A stretch of 64,000 nt of DNA. Source: Symbiodinium kawagutii (lineage: Eukaryota > Sar > Dinophyceae > Suessiales > Symbiodiniaceae). The stretch is taken from contig VSDK01028485.1 of assembly GCA_009767595.1 (NCBI GenBank), positions 342,972-406,971 of the forward strand, read 5' to 3'. Below the pieces are notes generated by a model. The model was not told the DNA's origin and made no database searches. It saw nothing but the letters and a program-made list of their open reading frames with translations. This document shows, piece after piece, positions 22,949 through 35,374 of the stretch (the stretch's first letter is position 1; each line of letters begins with the position of its first letter). The position numbers were made by a program, and so were the translations under genes.

Positions 22949-23130
22949 TAATTAAATATAAATATATATATATTTATTTATTTATATATACATATCTATA
23001 TATACATATATTTATTTACATATATATATATATAAATATATATATAAACAAATAACTAAGTAAATAAATAAACAAATAAGTAAATAACTAAATGAATAAA
23101 TAGATAAATATAGATAAATAGATACTAAGA
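22949..23130. repeat. AT-only tract (TATA/AAATAAAT)
   Basis: About 160 bp consist almost only of A and T with TATATA and AAATAAAT/TAAATAAA modules. It forms spurious Ile/Tyr/Lys-rich frames. Confidence 0.85.
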
Positions 23131-23455
23131 TAGATATGCACGATGGACCTTTATGTCCTATTTGAACATATTTGAACACTAGCATTTTCACAAGGAATTC
23201 AAAAAGTTCAAATTTTTCTGAAGCCCCCAGATCCTGGGCCTGGGAAATTCTTTGAAATTCAAACAAAATGCAAAGGCTTGAAAAAGAAATGTTTTCTTTA
23301 AATTTCCCAGGCCCTAGGATCGCTCATGTTTTTTGAGTTTGTTTTCCAAAGCAAGAAATGATTCTGATGGTAGTTGATGATCATCGGTAGCTATAGTGCT
23401 GCCTAGCTATGGCAATGCTTTCAACACTGTGCTGGTGTGACCCTACTTGATCTTG

Positions 23456-23761
23456 CTGGCTGGTGATTGCAAACATGACAAGGGAGGTTTTTTCCCAGAT
23501 GAGTTTCCCACGGCGATTGGAACTAGGTACCATTCCTGGATCTACTTATCTAACGTCGATAGAAGTAGGTGTATACATGAGTATACCCACTTCGAGTGGG
23601 TAAGGTTTGCCCCAGCAAACAATGACCAGCTGTACTACCAAGCTAGTAAGTGGCAGGATTGTCCAATCTCAGCATCCCAGCAAATGAACAAAGTTTTTGC
23701 TCATGACAGACTTGCATCCACGTCTTACAGATCCTTGCATCATGACTACTTGGATTTTTGA
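23456..23761 (+). other. Unassigned open frame of about 100 codons
   Basis: An open frame with ordinary amino-acid composition (for example GGFFPDEFPTAIGTRYHSW and ANNDQLYYQASKW) and no repeat. It is not flanked by a credible start context, and its GC content is close to the surrounding DNA. It also contains the short inverted repeat GTATACATGAGTATAC. No family is recognised, and it may be chance. Confidence 0.2.
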
Positions 23762-24058
23762 TTAGTCTTTTCAGTCTTGTGTTCATGATAAATGATGTGT
23801 ACACGCCTTAATCACATCATGATTGATTACTTGGCCTATTTGGTTACAATGTATGGCTGTGATCCATTCCCTGCACGCCTGGCCTTTCACATCCCCTAAA
23901 TGACCGCGCTAGTCCAGATGTTGAGCTGTTCATCTACCCCTTTTCTGGTAGTTAGCCATCGGTACTAAGTAACATCCAGCGATGTTTTTTGGCATCGTGC
24001 TATACGTCATGGCAAACTACCACTGCAAGCGGCACTAAGCCAAAACTGATTCATGAAA

Positions 24059-26392
24059 TCAGGATGTGCCTAGCATCTCTCGTTCAGTACGCCGGACACC
24101 CGTTGGAGGATCAAACCATTCGCGGTCCCAAGAAAGACTGCGCACACTCCGCGGCAAGATCACCCCGTCACAGCTCTGGTTCAAACCATCATAAATTCGA
24201 TTGAACGAATATCTACCCAAAATCGAATATCTAGCCAAAATTAGAGTTTGCAAGTTGCTCGGCAATGTGACCTGATCCAGGCTCTGGTTAAAGCGGCTGC
24301 CAAAAGTCAAGGTTTGCAGGTTGCTTGGCAAGGTGACCTGATCCAGGCTCTGGTCAAAGCGGCTACCAAAAGTCAAAATTTGCAGGTTGCACGGCAACGT
24401 GACATGATCGAGGCTCTGGTCAAAGCGGCTACCAAAAGTCAAAGTTAGCAGGTTGCTCGGCAATGTGACCTGATCCAGGCTCTGGTTAAAGCGGCTGCCA
24501 AAAGTCAAGGTTTGCAGGTTGCTTGGCAAGGTGACCTGATCCAGGCTCTGGTTAAAACCAGCGCCAAAAGTCAAAGTTTGCAGGTTGCTCGGCAATGTGA
24601 CCTGATCCAGGATGCGGTTAAAACCAGCGCCAAAAGTCAAAGTCTGCAGGTTGCTCGGCAATGTGACCTGATCCAGTCTCTGGTCAAAGCGGCTGCCAAA
24701 AGTCAAAGTTTGCAGGTTGCTCGGAAATGTGACTTGATCGAGGCTCTGGTTAAAATCATGGCCAAAAGTCAAGGTTTGCAGGTTGCTTGGCAAGGTCACC
24801 CGATCCAGGCTCTGGTCAAACCCTCTGCCAAAAATCAAATTTTGCAAGTTGTTTGGCAAGGTCACCCGATCCAGGCTCTGGTTGAAAGAAAAACCAAAAG
24901 TCAAAGTTTGCAGGCTGCTTGGCAAGGTCACCTGATCCATTCTCTGATTGAATTTTTCGCCGAAAGTCAAAGTCTGCAGGTTGTTCGGCAATGTGACCTG
25001 ATCCAGGCTCTGGTTAAAACCATCGCCAAAAGTCAAAGTTTGCAGGTTGCTCGGAAATGTGACTTGATCGAGGCTCTGGTTAAAATCATGGCCAAAAGTC
25101 ACAATTTGCAGGTTGCACGGCAGCGTGACATGAACGATGGTCTGGTCAAAGCAGCTACCAAAAGTCAAAGTTTGCAGGTTGCTCGGAAATGTGACTTGAT
25201 CGAGGCTCTGGTTGAAACCATCTCCAAAAGTCAAGGTTTGCAGGTTGCTTGGCAAGGTCACCCGATCCAGGCTCTGGTTAAAACCAGCGCCAAAAGTCAA
25301 AGTCTGCAGGTTGCTCGGCAATGTGACCTGATCCAGTCTCTGGTCAAAGCGGCTACCAAAAGTCAAAGTTAGCAGGTTGCTGGGCAAGGTGACATGATCC
25401 AGGCTCTGGTCAAAGCGGCTACCAAAAGTCAAAGTTTGCAGGTTGCTCGGAAATGTGACTTGATCGAGGCTCTGGTTAAAATCATGGCCAAAAGTCAAGG
25501 TTTGCAGGTTGCTTGGCAAGGTAACCCGATCCAGGCTCTGGTCAAACCCTCTGCCAAAAATCAAATTTTGCAGGTTGTTTGGCAAGGTCACCCGATCCAG
25601 GCTCTGGTTGAAAGAAAAACCAAAAGTCAAAGTTTGCAGGCTGCTTGGCAAGGTCACCTGATCCATTCTCTGATTGAATTTTTCGCCGAAAGTCAAAGTT
25701 TGCAGGTTGTTCGGCAATGTGACCAGATCCAGGCTCTGGTTAAAACTATCGCCAAAAGTCAAAGATTGGAGACTGCTCGGCAACGTAAACTGATCCAGGC
25801 TCTGATTGAAATCATTGCCAAGGATCAAGGTGTGGAGGCTTTGAGGTAGGTGGCGCATGCAACTCGTGGAGAGTGTGCCTTGTATCTGCGTCACCCCTTC
25901 CAGCACGAATTCTTTTTCGGAGACGTTCAATCTCTTGACAAATCTCCATGCAGCAACTAGATCGGTGGGAACGTAAATGCAGGACAACGTTGCAGTTTTA
26001 CCAGTGATACCTTGTTCTCGCAATGTTTGGTGCAACACTAAGGGTGAAGAACAGTGATGGAGGGTGGGCTTTGCACCTCTCTTTGGCAATTGCCTCGAAA
26101 CTGTCTGAGCCACCTCCCTTCCCAATGCAGAAGGGCAAAAGCTCACCATGCATCCTTCACCATTTAAACAGGAGACATGAACTTCAATTTTCTGAGTGCC
26201 GTCACCAGAAGATTGCTCCACATAGCCGTCAGGGCCGGTGCACGCCATGTGCGGATCGATCGTCTTATCACTTGAGAACATACAAGCTGCATGGAAGCAA
26301 CGGTTGAGAGCCAAAACCTTCCCAAAGGTAAGAATCCTATGGGGAGCGGGCTGCAAACAATTGAAATCATCGGCAACAACACGAAGACACAT
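24059..26392 (-). CDS. Ubiquitin-like domain/FNIP-repeat protein (24 repeats)
   Basis: Single-exon gene. The open frame continues upstream to 26488 only through a TTG, so the ATG at 26392 (777 codons) is taken as start, with in-frame ATGs further in as alternatives. Residues about 69-143 (IEVHVSCLNGEG to TATLSCIYVPTD) have the pattern of a ubiquitin-like fold. From about 195 to 722 run 24 units of exactly 22 residues, consensus FNQSLDQVTLPSNLQTLTFG plus two variable residues. This matches the FNIP repeat (22 residues, described from Dictyostelium; LRR-like solenoid). Each unit is 66 bp, and units 2-6 equal units 13-17, a 726-bp internal duplication. The tail (NRIYDGLNQSCDGVILPRSV) is a degraded unit, followed by a short charged end. 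A protein-interaction role is inferred from solenoid families. The antisense strand is open over long stretches but is only the repeat read backwards. Confidence 0.85.
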   Translation of the reverse strand: MCLRVVADDFNCLQPAPHRILTFGKVLALNRCFHAACMFSSDKTIDPHMACTGPDGYVEQSSGDGTQKIEVHVSCLNGEGCMVSFCPSALGREVAQTVSRQLPKRGAKPTLHHCSSPLVLHQTLREQGITGKTATLSCIYVPTDLVAAWRFVKRLNVSEKEFVLEGVTQIQGTLSTSCMRHLPQSLHTLILGNDFNQSLDQFTLPSSLQSLTFGDSFNQSLDLVTLPNNLQTLTFGEKFNQRMDQVTLPSSLQTLTFGFSFNQSLDRVTLPNNLQNLIFGRGFDQSLDRVTLPSNLQTLTFGHDFNQSLDQVTFPSNLQTLTFGSRFDQSLDHVTLPSNLLTLTFGSRFDQRLDQVTLPSNLQTLTFGAGFNQSLDRVTLPSNLQTLTFGDGFNQSLDQVTFPSNLQTLTFGSCFDQTIVHVTLPCNLQIVTFGHDFNQSLDQVTFPSNLQTLTFGDGFNQSLDQVTLPNNLQTLTFGEKFNQRMDQVTLPSSLQTLTFGFSFNQSLDRVTLPNNLQNLIFGRGFDQSLDRVTLPSNLQTLTFGHDFNQSLDQVTFPSNLQTLTFGSRFDQRLDQVTLPSNLQTLTFGAGFNRILDQVTLPSNLQTLTFGAGFNQSLDQVTLPSNLQTLTFGSRFNQSLDQVTLPSNLLTLTFGSRFDQSLDHVTLPCNLQILTFGSRFDQSLDQVTLPSNLQTLTFGSRFNQSLDQVTLPSNLQTLILARYSILGRYSFNRIYDGLNQSCDGVILPRSVRSLSWDREWFDPPTGVRRTEREMLGTS

Positions 26393-26499
26393 ACGATATG
26401 TATGTAAAGTACAAACACGCGCAAAGGAATGGTTTGTCTTCACCTCTTCTAAAGGGAAAACCCTTTTGGAAGGGTTCTGGTCAAACAATAGCAGAAAAA

Positions 26500-27500
26500 A
26501 ATTGAGAGAAACTTGCTACTCCGCCTGCTCAAGGTTGGGATTCAAGGGGGTGGTCAGCAATATTCCGAAGCTGTACGAGTCAAGTCTGCGACAGCTGTGA
26601 CCAACATGATGGTTGCATCGTCTGGTTCTAACGTCGGAAGCACAGTCATATGACACGTGTCCACCTGAATCTCAGCTCGTAGTTATTCGTAAGAATTGTG
26701 TGTAAGATTCAGAATGATGATGGAACTACTCGTTGTATCATTGGGAAAGGGGGTGCGTTTTTCATCGTTGGTTCACACGATCGTTACTGACATTCTGATG
26801 AGTTGCAAGGCGTGCGGTCGGTGAACACTCGTCTTAAGTCCGTTGTTTGCCATGGCAATCGAATCAATGAGGCACCAAGCGGCACTAAGACCCAACAAAC
26901 TGTTCATCCAGCATTTGTCGCTGTCCCTTGTGGATGTGCAACTACGATGATTCCTGGCTGTTCATGATTAACAACCACCCACTCAAACAGTCAAAGTTAA
27001 TGCCACGCATTGTTAATCATTATCAGTTACATGTTACATATCAGTTTGTTATATGCCAACGATATCCCGATTGTTCATCATTGTTCATACATGATTATCG
27101 ATTGATTGTAGTTGCTTATAAGCTTATCAGTGTGTATTATGCAACTATAATCACTGCCAGCTGATTATTATCAGCGGCGGATTATTATCACTATTCATAA
27201 ACTATAGTTATTATGCCAAATAGTTCCTTATAAGCTTATCATAGTTGCTTTGAAGTTCATTATTGTCTATCATTCTTATCATTATTACTACTGATCATTA
27301 TTAATAAACTATAATTATTGATTATAACTCATAGCTGTCATAGCTTAGGTATTCCAAGTGGTTCTTATTATTGCTTGTAGCTATTGTATATAATCGTGGT
27401 TCAAGTGGTTCTTAATTATCATTGTTGATAATGATTATTGAGAATTACTATTCATCATTACTATCATTATTGAACTATAATTATTATGCCCATGATGACT
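26500..27500. other. AT-rich non-coding stretch
   Basis: No gene is supported. TTATTATCA/TAATAATC words dominate 27150-27480. The open frames are short and of unlikely composition. Confidence 0.6.
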
Positions 27501-27510
27501 CGTGCATTTC

Positions 27511-27655
27511 CACTGCGACACGTTCACGGGTGATCTGACCCCACCGTCTCGGCTACAGTCCTCCGAGTTGGCCATGGCAGTTCTGAGGGAACTGCAGAGG
27601 AAGCCTTGGAAACCTGGCGATTCCAACGATGCTGAGTTCGCCCATGGGTTCTGCT
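27511..27655. other. Exon-like GC-rich island, strand ambiguous
   Basis: The plus strand reads VHFHCDTFTGDLTPPSRLQ and SSELAMAVLRELQRKPW in one frame of about 50 codons. The minus strand reads VSKASSAVPSELPWPTRRTV between a CGCCAG acceptor and a GGTGGG|GTCAGA donor. Both look like protein. Only one can be the exon. Confidence 0.4.
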
Positions 27656-27824
27656 AGCAGCACGATGGCTGAGTGCTGTTGACCAGGCGAAATGGTGGTT
27701 AAATGGTGGTTAAATGATGGTTAAATGTTCACCATGGTTGACTCAACCAGCAATTCACGATCAACCATGGTGACCGCCACCTGTGCCAGCATTTTTGGTA
27801 TCAGTGATTCATGATAACCGTCAA

Positions 27825-27902
<78 letters not shown>

Positions 27903-27903
27903 T
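27825..27903. repeat. (CAT)26 microsatellite
   Basis: A perfect CAT/ATG triplet run. About 640 bp downstream lies a long ATG run (28532 onward), so the two form an inverted repeat that could pair in single strands. It gives poly-His or poly-Asp frames. Confidence 0.95.
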
Positions 27904-28526
27904 TAGCGCGGGTTGTATACATCAGTATGCCCCCTGGTGATTACTGGGAGCATGTTTCTAGCAATACCTCCGGAGTGTCGACTAGTTCTCAACATGCTTA
28001 GGTATCAACATCATTGTCAGTTATACTGCTAGTGATAATGTCATGCTTGAGAAGCAATATCCCATCCGTATCATCCTTACTGATTAATATCACTGCTGCC
28101 AGTAGTTACAGTATACTGTATATACTGCACTATTGATCGCTCGTTATGATCACTCACTAGTTGTCACACATCGAAATTTGACTGGCCCTCACATGCATCA
28201 AGTTGTGTGACACTGTGAACATGACTCCCTTATGACCTGAAAAACCTCTGATTCGTTCTGCTCGGCATCTCAGTGATGGTGTGGCGGACCATGGCTGTTT
28301 CCCGATGCAAACCAACAACCAATAACCAAAACATGATCATTGGTTAACGGAAACCATTGGTGGGTACCATTGACGGATAATTAATGGTTAATTTTTCCAA
28401 TGATCAAACCAATAGCCCACCAACAAAAGATCATTTTAAAAATTGAAAACATTGATTTTAAAGGTACCACTATTTTATTCATGAGTTTGTCAAGAGCTTC
28501 TCTGCCTAACTGGCGACACTCCCGCG

Positions 28527-28922
<396 letters not shown>

Positions 28923-29410
28923 ACGACCTTACCGGTGAAAAAGGATAAATGTCCCATTTCACTCCAACAATGAGCAATGGATGATAGTGAGCTTCACGAT
29001 GATTAGTGACTTGATGGTGATTGATCACCAGCTGAAGTGGTGAATAAGCACGCTATTTTGGTTGGTTTTCGGAACCAAAACACATCCGGTTGCCCCCTCG
29101 ATGATCAGAATACCCCAGCTCTATGGGCGGAGCTCGATGGGTGTTCTGCAGTCTTGTGCCTCTGGTGTTGATGGTTACAGCCCTGTACTTGCTGACCATT
29201 GACCATCATCAATCACTCAACCCTCATTGATCAGCATCAGTGACCACTTTTCATCGCCCGAAAATCGTTCACCAGCAGTCATTATCTCTAATAGTCATCA
29301 TTGACCTTCAATTGATCATCTGTCAGCCGTCATTCACCATCAAGTAACTATCACATCACTAATCATCGATCAACTCTGAAGGCATCTGTTTTCACTGTCA
29401 TTAGCCAGCC

Positions 29411-29513
29411 TTGTTGGTGATGGTTTCAACCCCTATGACAAGTATCAGTCAACTAACCTTTTGTTAATGATTACATGTGGGAAAATGAAACATGCGAATC
29501 AAACCACAAACCA
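29411..29513. mobile_element. Family B element
   Basis: TTGGTGATGGTTTCAACCCC, then TATGACAAGTATCAGTCAAC, TTAATGATTACATGTGGGAA and ATCAAACCACAAACC. It is collinear with the copy at 14233-14333, with diverged ends. Confidence 0.6.
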
Positions 29514-29659
29514 AATTCTTGTTGGTGATTGGTTATCCAAATGTACAGTAATCATTTACCATTCGATAACCCTTGCTTTATTAGTAATTATCTGGCTAAA
29601 ATCATTTGGATGTACCCAAAATGATCCAAAATGTTGGGTGATTTCAGCTTCACCTTGGT

Positions 29660-29785
29660 TACCCCTTGTTTTAGCCACCGGCATCGCCAACCGATCCGAC
29701 CTGGCGGTGCCTCTCTGCCAATGCCGTGCCCCTACCGGTGGATGGAGCACTTGGATTGGAAGTCTGCCGCTGGGGATGATGGGAT
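29660..29785. other. Exon-like GC-rich island, strand ambiguous
   Basis: The plus strand reads PYRWMEHLDWKSAAGDDG in one frame and LATGIANRSDLAVPLCQC in another. The minus strand reads PSGRLPIQVLHPPVGARHW. No family is recognised. Confidence 0.3.
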
Positions 29786-30513
29786 TGATGGGATTAGCGG
29801 GCTAAAAAAGTGCAAAGAATTGGATCAAATCAGTTGAACTTGAGCCAGGGGGCTAAAAGTCGGTTGAAGAGACGATCTTTAGCTGTGGAGTCTATGATAA
29901 AAACAGCAAAAAAAAGTGAACAGCCATCTGATTCCATCAAAGATCACCTTGGGAATTGTCACCCATGAAAATGGCTGGTTTATGGCGAGTCCCATCCTTA
30001 AAAATCGAGACAGCTGATCAACTTGTACCAACTTGCTCCAAACAGCTGTAAACCATCCAAGGCCCATGGCTTCCCAACCGCTAAACCAATAAAGCATCAA
30101 CCACTCAAGCTGATGGTGCATCATCATTGACCATTAGTCATTGCAATTGTGGGTACAACTCCGATAAACAATCAACCACTAAGCTACATGATTAATTTTG
30201 TTGGTTCAAGATATAAACCATTGGTTAATTTATCGCGAGGATCAACCATATAAACTGGCAGCTGATCAACGTGTTTCAACTAACCAGCCCAATATGAGCC
30301 ATTGGTTAAATGGTCACCATTAAACCATATTAGCCCAACTTGTTTGTGCTAACCATCAAATCATTGGTGTAATAACCATTGAATCAGTAAGCTGGCAGCT
30401 GATCAATGCTGATATGATGATGAACTTGTATCCACTAACCAGTCCACTTCCATTGCTTATTTCCCAGCATCACCAAGGACGACACGCGCGCTCAATGCAT
30501 GGCAGCACCTGAC

Positions 30514-30569
30514 CTGTCCCACAGCAGGCGATTCCGACGGTGATGTCTGACGGCTGCCTCCGAAGGCGC
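30514..30569 (-). other. Candidate small exon with GT-AG borders
   Basis: On the minus strand CACCTCACCAG precedes 56 bases that end GGGACAG|GTCAGG. The frame AFGGSRQTSPSESPAVGQ is open, and the frame on either side is also open. A second frame (LRRQPSDITVGIACCGT) is possible. The function is unknown. Confidence 0.35.
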
Positions 30570-30769
30570 CTGGTGAGGTGGTGGCCAGGGCGAACGTGAT
30601 GCTTATAGCTACGGCTACCACATGAATGGTAACTATTCCTAATGCTTTAGTAAATAGTTGTTCATATAAGTGGTCATGAGAATATCTTTTTGTAATGAAA
30701 CCATCAATAGATTCAAATAGTATCACAATTACCATGAGAATGGTAGGTAATCTACTGCATGATAACCAT

Positions 30770-31620
30770 GGCGATTGCTTGAATAGGAATGGCTTGTACT
30801 ATCACAGTAGGAAATCGTAGTGGCTATGCCAACCTATATGCATAAATAATAACTATCGTTACTACTCTAATAATCTGGATAGTAATGGTAATGCTCTAAT
30901 TCATAGTTAGCTAAATAGCTTTAAAGTTCGAACTAATTTAGGAACTGTAGTAGCTATATCAGTTTTATAAGTATGTATGTAGTAGTTGTGTAATTGCTAG
31001 AGATATGGCTATTACATCTTGTAATGGTATGGCTATTACTTATATTGCTAAATTATGGAAGTATAAATGGCAATAGTGTGATGTAATTGCACAGCCATGC
31101 AATAAGCTTGCATTTTTTGAAACTATCTGTACTTACAGCTGTTTCGACATAGTGATAGATATGAATAATGTTGGCCACAATCAATGCATAACAAGGCTAA
31201 GTATTGGCAACTATCGAAAATGTGTTTAGTGTGGTTGGTTATTGATTGATATGGTCCATTGATAGTTTTTTACGGCTAGTGTCCATATTACGGAGTGTTA
31301 TTGATCAAAGCCATATGATTGACCCTTCTTGATTGTTCACTATGATTGACACTGAGTGAGAACGGTGAATAGTTCACAATGTGGCTCTTGTGGTTAGGAA
31401 TACAGCTTTCATGGCTACTAAGTTTAATCGTTATGGTACACTAAAGCTCTATAATAGCGTGGTTTTTATGGTGTACTTTTGATGGTTATGTTCTACTGAT
31501 GTTTCATACTGCCTAGCAATGATCAATGCTTCTATTTACGGTTGACCATGGTAAACAACGGCCAATGATATATACTCCATGATGGCTAGTGCTGGTTCAG
31601 TATGGTTGATGAACATTGAT
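30770..31620. other. AT-rich non-coding stretch
   Basis: No open frame of note and no complete element copy. It holds AT-rich DNA with ATGGCTATTAC and TGATTGACC words. Confidence 0.6.
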
Positions 31621-31889
31621 TAGTGACCTTTATTTACGTTGCATGTAAGGGGTGAACACCAACAGGCAGCAACACTAGTTGATAGCAATCATGCTGGATG
31701 GTGCTGGTGCTGGCAGTGGTGGTATGCAGGAGTGTGCAGGAAAGATTGTAAGAATGGCAACTTGATAATGCCGTAGAGTTGACTCTTGTCCAGCCAACAC
31801 CAGGCCAAATATCCAAAAGTCTGCCAGGCCGAGCAGTGTCAAATGATAATCCAATAGGCAACTCATACACCCGTAGATATAATTACACC

Positions 31890-33005
31890 GGGTTGAAAGT
31901 AGATGGCCCCGCACCAGGTCCCCGGCAAAATGGGTAGATGGCACCGCAATGCACAAAATTCAGCCTTTTTTAAGCTTTTGGGGCAAAACTGAAAATCGCG
32001 GTGTTTCGATCACTGCGCGAACAAATAGATGGCTCAAGTACCTGGGAACAAACCCCAGTTGAGCCATTTACTTTACAGAATCCAATCAATCCACCCAAAT
32101 GGCATCAAACAAACTGACCCAGATGGCACCGCGCCATCTACTCCAGGTGGAACCAAACAGAAAGGAACCTTACTGGACCCTGATTTTAGGGAAACTGGTA
32201 ATGTAAAACCATGTAAAGAGGGAACCCTTTCTTCTCAAGAGAAATTTCCCCATCCATTGTCCAAACAGGTTAGTGTTTAAACCCTGCCTTTATCAATTGG
32301 AAAAGAACGGAACCTTACCGAACCCTGATGGTGTTGCGCCATCTACTCCATGTTTTCAGGTTAGCTGGTACCATGTACTTGGGGAACCCTTTGTTCTCAA
32401 GAGAGGTTTCCCCATCCATTGTCCAAACAGGTTAGTGTTTAAACCCTGCCTTTATCAATTGGAAAAGAACGGAACCTTACCGAACCCTGATGGTGTTGCG
32501 CCATCTATTCCATGTTTTCCGGTTAGCTGGTACCATGTACTTGGGGAACCCTTTGTTCTCAAGAGAGGTTTCCCCATCCATTGTCCAAACAAGTTAGTGT
32601 TTAAACCCTGCCTTTGTCAATTGGAAAAGAATGGAACCTTACCGAACCCTGATGGTGTTGCGCCATCTATTCCATGTTTTCCGGTTAGCTGGTACCATGT
32701 ACTTGGGGAACCCTGTGTTCTCAAGAGAGGTTTCCCCATCCATTGTCCAAACAAGTTGATGTTATGTTGGAGTTGAGCCATCTACCATCCACATATCTGG
32801 ATTTCACTTGGAATGAACCTCTCGTCGCCTAAAGCTTCAAATAGCAAATTCAAGTTTTTTTCCTTGGGTGTGGGAAAAAAAGGCCTTCTACCTTTTAATT
32901 TAGCTTATAAATTGGTAGATGGCACCAAATTGAGTTGCGCCATCTATTCGATGGTTTTGCTAAATTCCGCAGTCGCGTTTTGGCCTGAGTAGATGGCTCA
33001 AGTCA
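31890..33005. repeat. Cluster of TAGATGGC/GCCATCTA motifs around a 162-bp array
   Basis: TAGATGGCACC, TAGATGGCTCAA and their complements (GCGCCATCTA, GAGCCATCTA) occur at least ten times between 31898 and 33005 on both strands, often paired head-to-head. In the middle, 32110-32757 is a tandem array. TAGTGTTTAA falls at 32271, 32433 and 32595, a period of exactly 162 bp, with three near-identical units and one decayed unit at the left. Since 162 is 54 codons, a plus-strand frame (32273-32776) stays open with 54-residue repeats starting FKPCLYQLEKNGTLPNPDG. There is no sign that it is translated beyond being open. Confidence 0.8.
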
Positions 33006-33009
33006 AAAA

Positions 33010-33930
33010 TCAGGGCCATGTATTCTCAATGCGGAGTACTCGCATTTTGCTGTTGCTATGTCTAGATCGTTTATGCCTGTTTTACCCAAAATGTAGCTGC
33101 AATTGCACACCAAAAAATCGATGAACCATGAATTTGGCCATGGACAACACATTTATTTTTGGTACCCTGGGCTGGGTGAGCCATCACCGTGAAGCCCTCT
33201 GAGTCGTCGTCCCAGGTACACACGGACTGCAACTGGACCATGCCTGGTCGTTAATTTTTAACTTGAGGAAGGAAATTCGAGATTTCTGCACATGGTCTAT
33301 ATAGAAAGTTTACCTGTTGTTTGAGTTGTGTATAGATTTTCTATACTAAAACTTGTACATACTTTGGTATGGAAAAGATTTGAACCCTTTCGAAACCACG
33401 TTTCAAACAGGAATGGTTGAAGCATTCAGCTATGACTCCGTTCGAACGGTGGTTCTATCAGCACACGTAGTTCTCTAGTCACCAACAAAGCTGGGGTATC
33501 CATCAATGTTCCCCAAGTCATCACTTGAAGCGCAGCTGGTTGTTACCCAGTACCTAATGAATCCGCCAAGCGTTAATTATTTACAATGGTGATACAGCAA
33601 ACGATTAAACGCAAGCAATCTGGCTTCAATTCACCCTATATGGATCAATTCTCATAACGTAACTTCAAAATCTTCGGTCTTTGAGCATTATATCATAGTC
33701 GATGCATGGTCAATCCTTAACAGTATTGGCTATTATATGCTATTACCCACTCATGAACCATTCACTAAACAGTACTAAGTTCGTGGAGCATTGTGAACAG
33801 TTCCCAATACCATTCATTACACCCAAGTTTTTTTTCTGGTCATTAAGTTGATCATGCGTTAACCACTAACAGTCATGATTAGCCTGGTTAGCCATCAATT
33901 CACCATCAGTCTCAATAGTTTTCATGACCA
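33010..33930. other. Non-coding stretch
   Basis: A GC-richer patch at 33150-33260 (GGTACCCTGGGCTGGGTGAG and following) could be exonic but gives no decisive frame. Nothing else was recognised. Confidence 0.4.
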
Positions 33931-33933
33931 TTT

Positions 33934-34053
33934 GGCAGTGGGTCAAAACTCTGTACCCCTGGTTCCCCTATCATTAACCAGCTTGTTTCCTTATTGTTGG
34001 TTGGTCATTCTCCCCCATGAGTCATTGGTTGGTGAACTGCTTGACCCATAGCC
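33934..34053. mobile_element. Family D inverted-repeat element, best copy
   Basis: GGCAGTGGGTCAA at the left and TTGACCCATAGCC at the right are inverted repeats with two mismatches. The interior holds TGTACCCCTGGTTCCCC and ATCATTAACCAGCTTG. The same words, in reverse, appear at 39630-39665 and 44485-44580. Confidence 0.55.
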
Positions 34054-34414
34054 ATATATAGCTGGTATATCCCCTATAATTGTTAGTTATCATCCCCTAG
34101 TATTAACCATTAACAAGCCATGATTCGAATCTCAAGCCGGCAAGGGAGGCCACGTGCCAACACCCGTGACACACTGCGGTGAAACTTGTCTCATCGTGAA
34201 GTACTAAGAACTTTGACCAAGAGTGACCCAACATTGACACCAACTAGTTTGATCAAAAAACATGTTAATAATTTGGTAATACCACTTATTTGATGATCCA
34301 ATAATGGTATAGTTTCAAAACACTGTTTTTTGGTGCTGAATCATTGATCAAAGTAGATCTCCACCATCAAGCCCTCCTGGCATCTTCCCCCATCCCCCGG
34401 TCCCTACCTTTGTT

Positions 34415-34505
34415 GGAGCACTCCGAAAGCTCCAAGTCCAACCAGAACCTGGGGTAAGGCTCAGCCAACGAACATTCCACAGCACCGAACCAACCCGACA
34501 TCGGG
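34415..34505 (-). other. Exon-like GC-rich island
   Basis: The minus strand reads AVECSLAEPYPRFWLDLELS and ECSNK and then meets AAAG|GTAGGG, a good donor. A second minus frame is also open. No family is recognised. Confidence 0.4.
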
Positions 34506-34559
34506 ACTCTTTTTGCCATCTGCTTGGTTTATAAGTCCATCTAGCTTGGTATCTCATGA

Positions 34560-35370
34560 GAGATGTTCCTTAAAATTGCTGTGATAACAAATACATTATG
34601 TCTGCCATAAGTATGTATGGATTAAATGTTAAACTTCAACCGACCTCAAAAAGGATAGTGTGAAGTAAGCATGAATGATCTTGTTGGCAACTCAGGGGTA
34701 GTTCCACATCCCAGCTTGCATACAATCAGTTCTTGTTTCCTACCATCACTCATTGAGCATTATCATTACTGGTCATTCATCAACCAGCACTTCACCCAGA
34801 AGTAGCCATGATAAGGTATCATTAACCAGCAGTTGTTTGCTGGGTTCCACACTTATCTTCAATTAGCCTCCCTTGGGTATCATTAGCCATCAACTAGCCA
34901 TCCTGATTATCTAATCAACCACATGATTAGCCCCTATTGATCACTAATTGACCATCTTGATAGCCATCCAATTAAGAAGAAGCCATCATCTTCATGACCA
35001 TTAAAAGGGCTGATAACCATCCATTAACCATCATCATTTGCTCTTATTGATCACTAATGAATCATCATTTCACTAACTAATGAAGATCATTAACCATCCA
35101 TGAACCATCATTAAGATTAACCACATGAAGGATTAACCATCCACATGAAGATTAACCACATGAAGCCAAGGATATCACTAACCATCAATTAGCCTCCCTT
35201 GGGTACGATTAGACATCAACTAGCCATCATGATTATTTAATTCACCACACGATTCGATTAGATCAATGATTATCTACTGCACCAACTTGCCATCAACTTC
35301 CCATCAACTAGCCATCAACTAGCCATTATTGACCAATAATCAACGAAGATCAATAACCATCCATCTGCCA
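34560..35370. other. ATTAACCATCA-rich non-coding stretch
   Basis: Dense CCATCAACTAGCCATCA and AACCATCCA words, low in G on the plus strand. No gene is seen. Confidence 0.6.
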
Positions 35371-35374
35371 TCCT

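Noticed and set aside
24248..25849. Long plus-strand open frames (VARQCDLIQALVKAAAKSQS type) across the FNIP gene
   Set aside because: They are the exact antisense of the 66-bp FNIP units. The repeat lacks stops in that frame, and the minus strand has the recognisable protein.
29836..29860. Dinoflagellate spliced-leader remnant (CTTGAGCC word)
   Set aside because: Only about eight bases match the leader. The rest differs, and no retrogene start is next to it.
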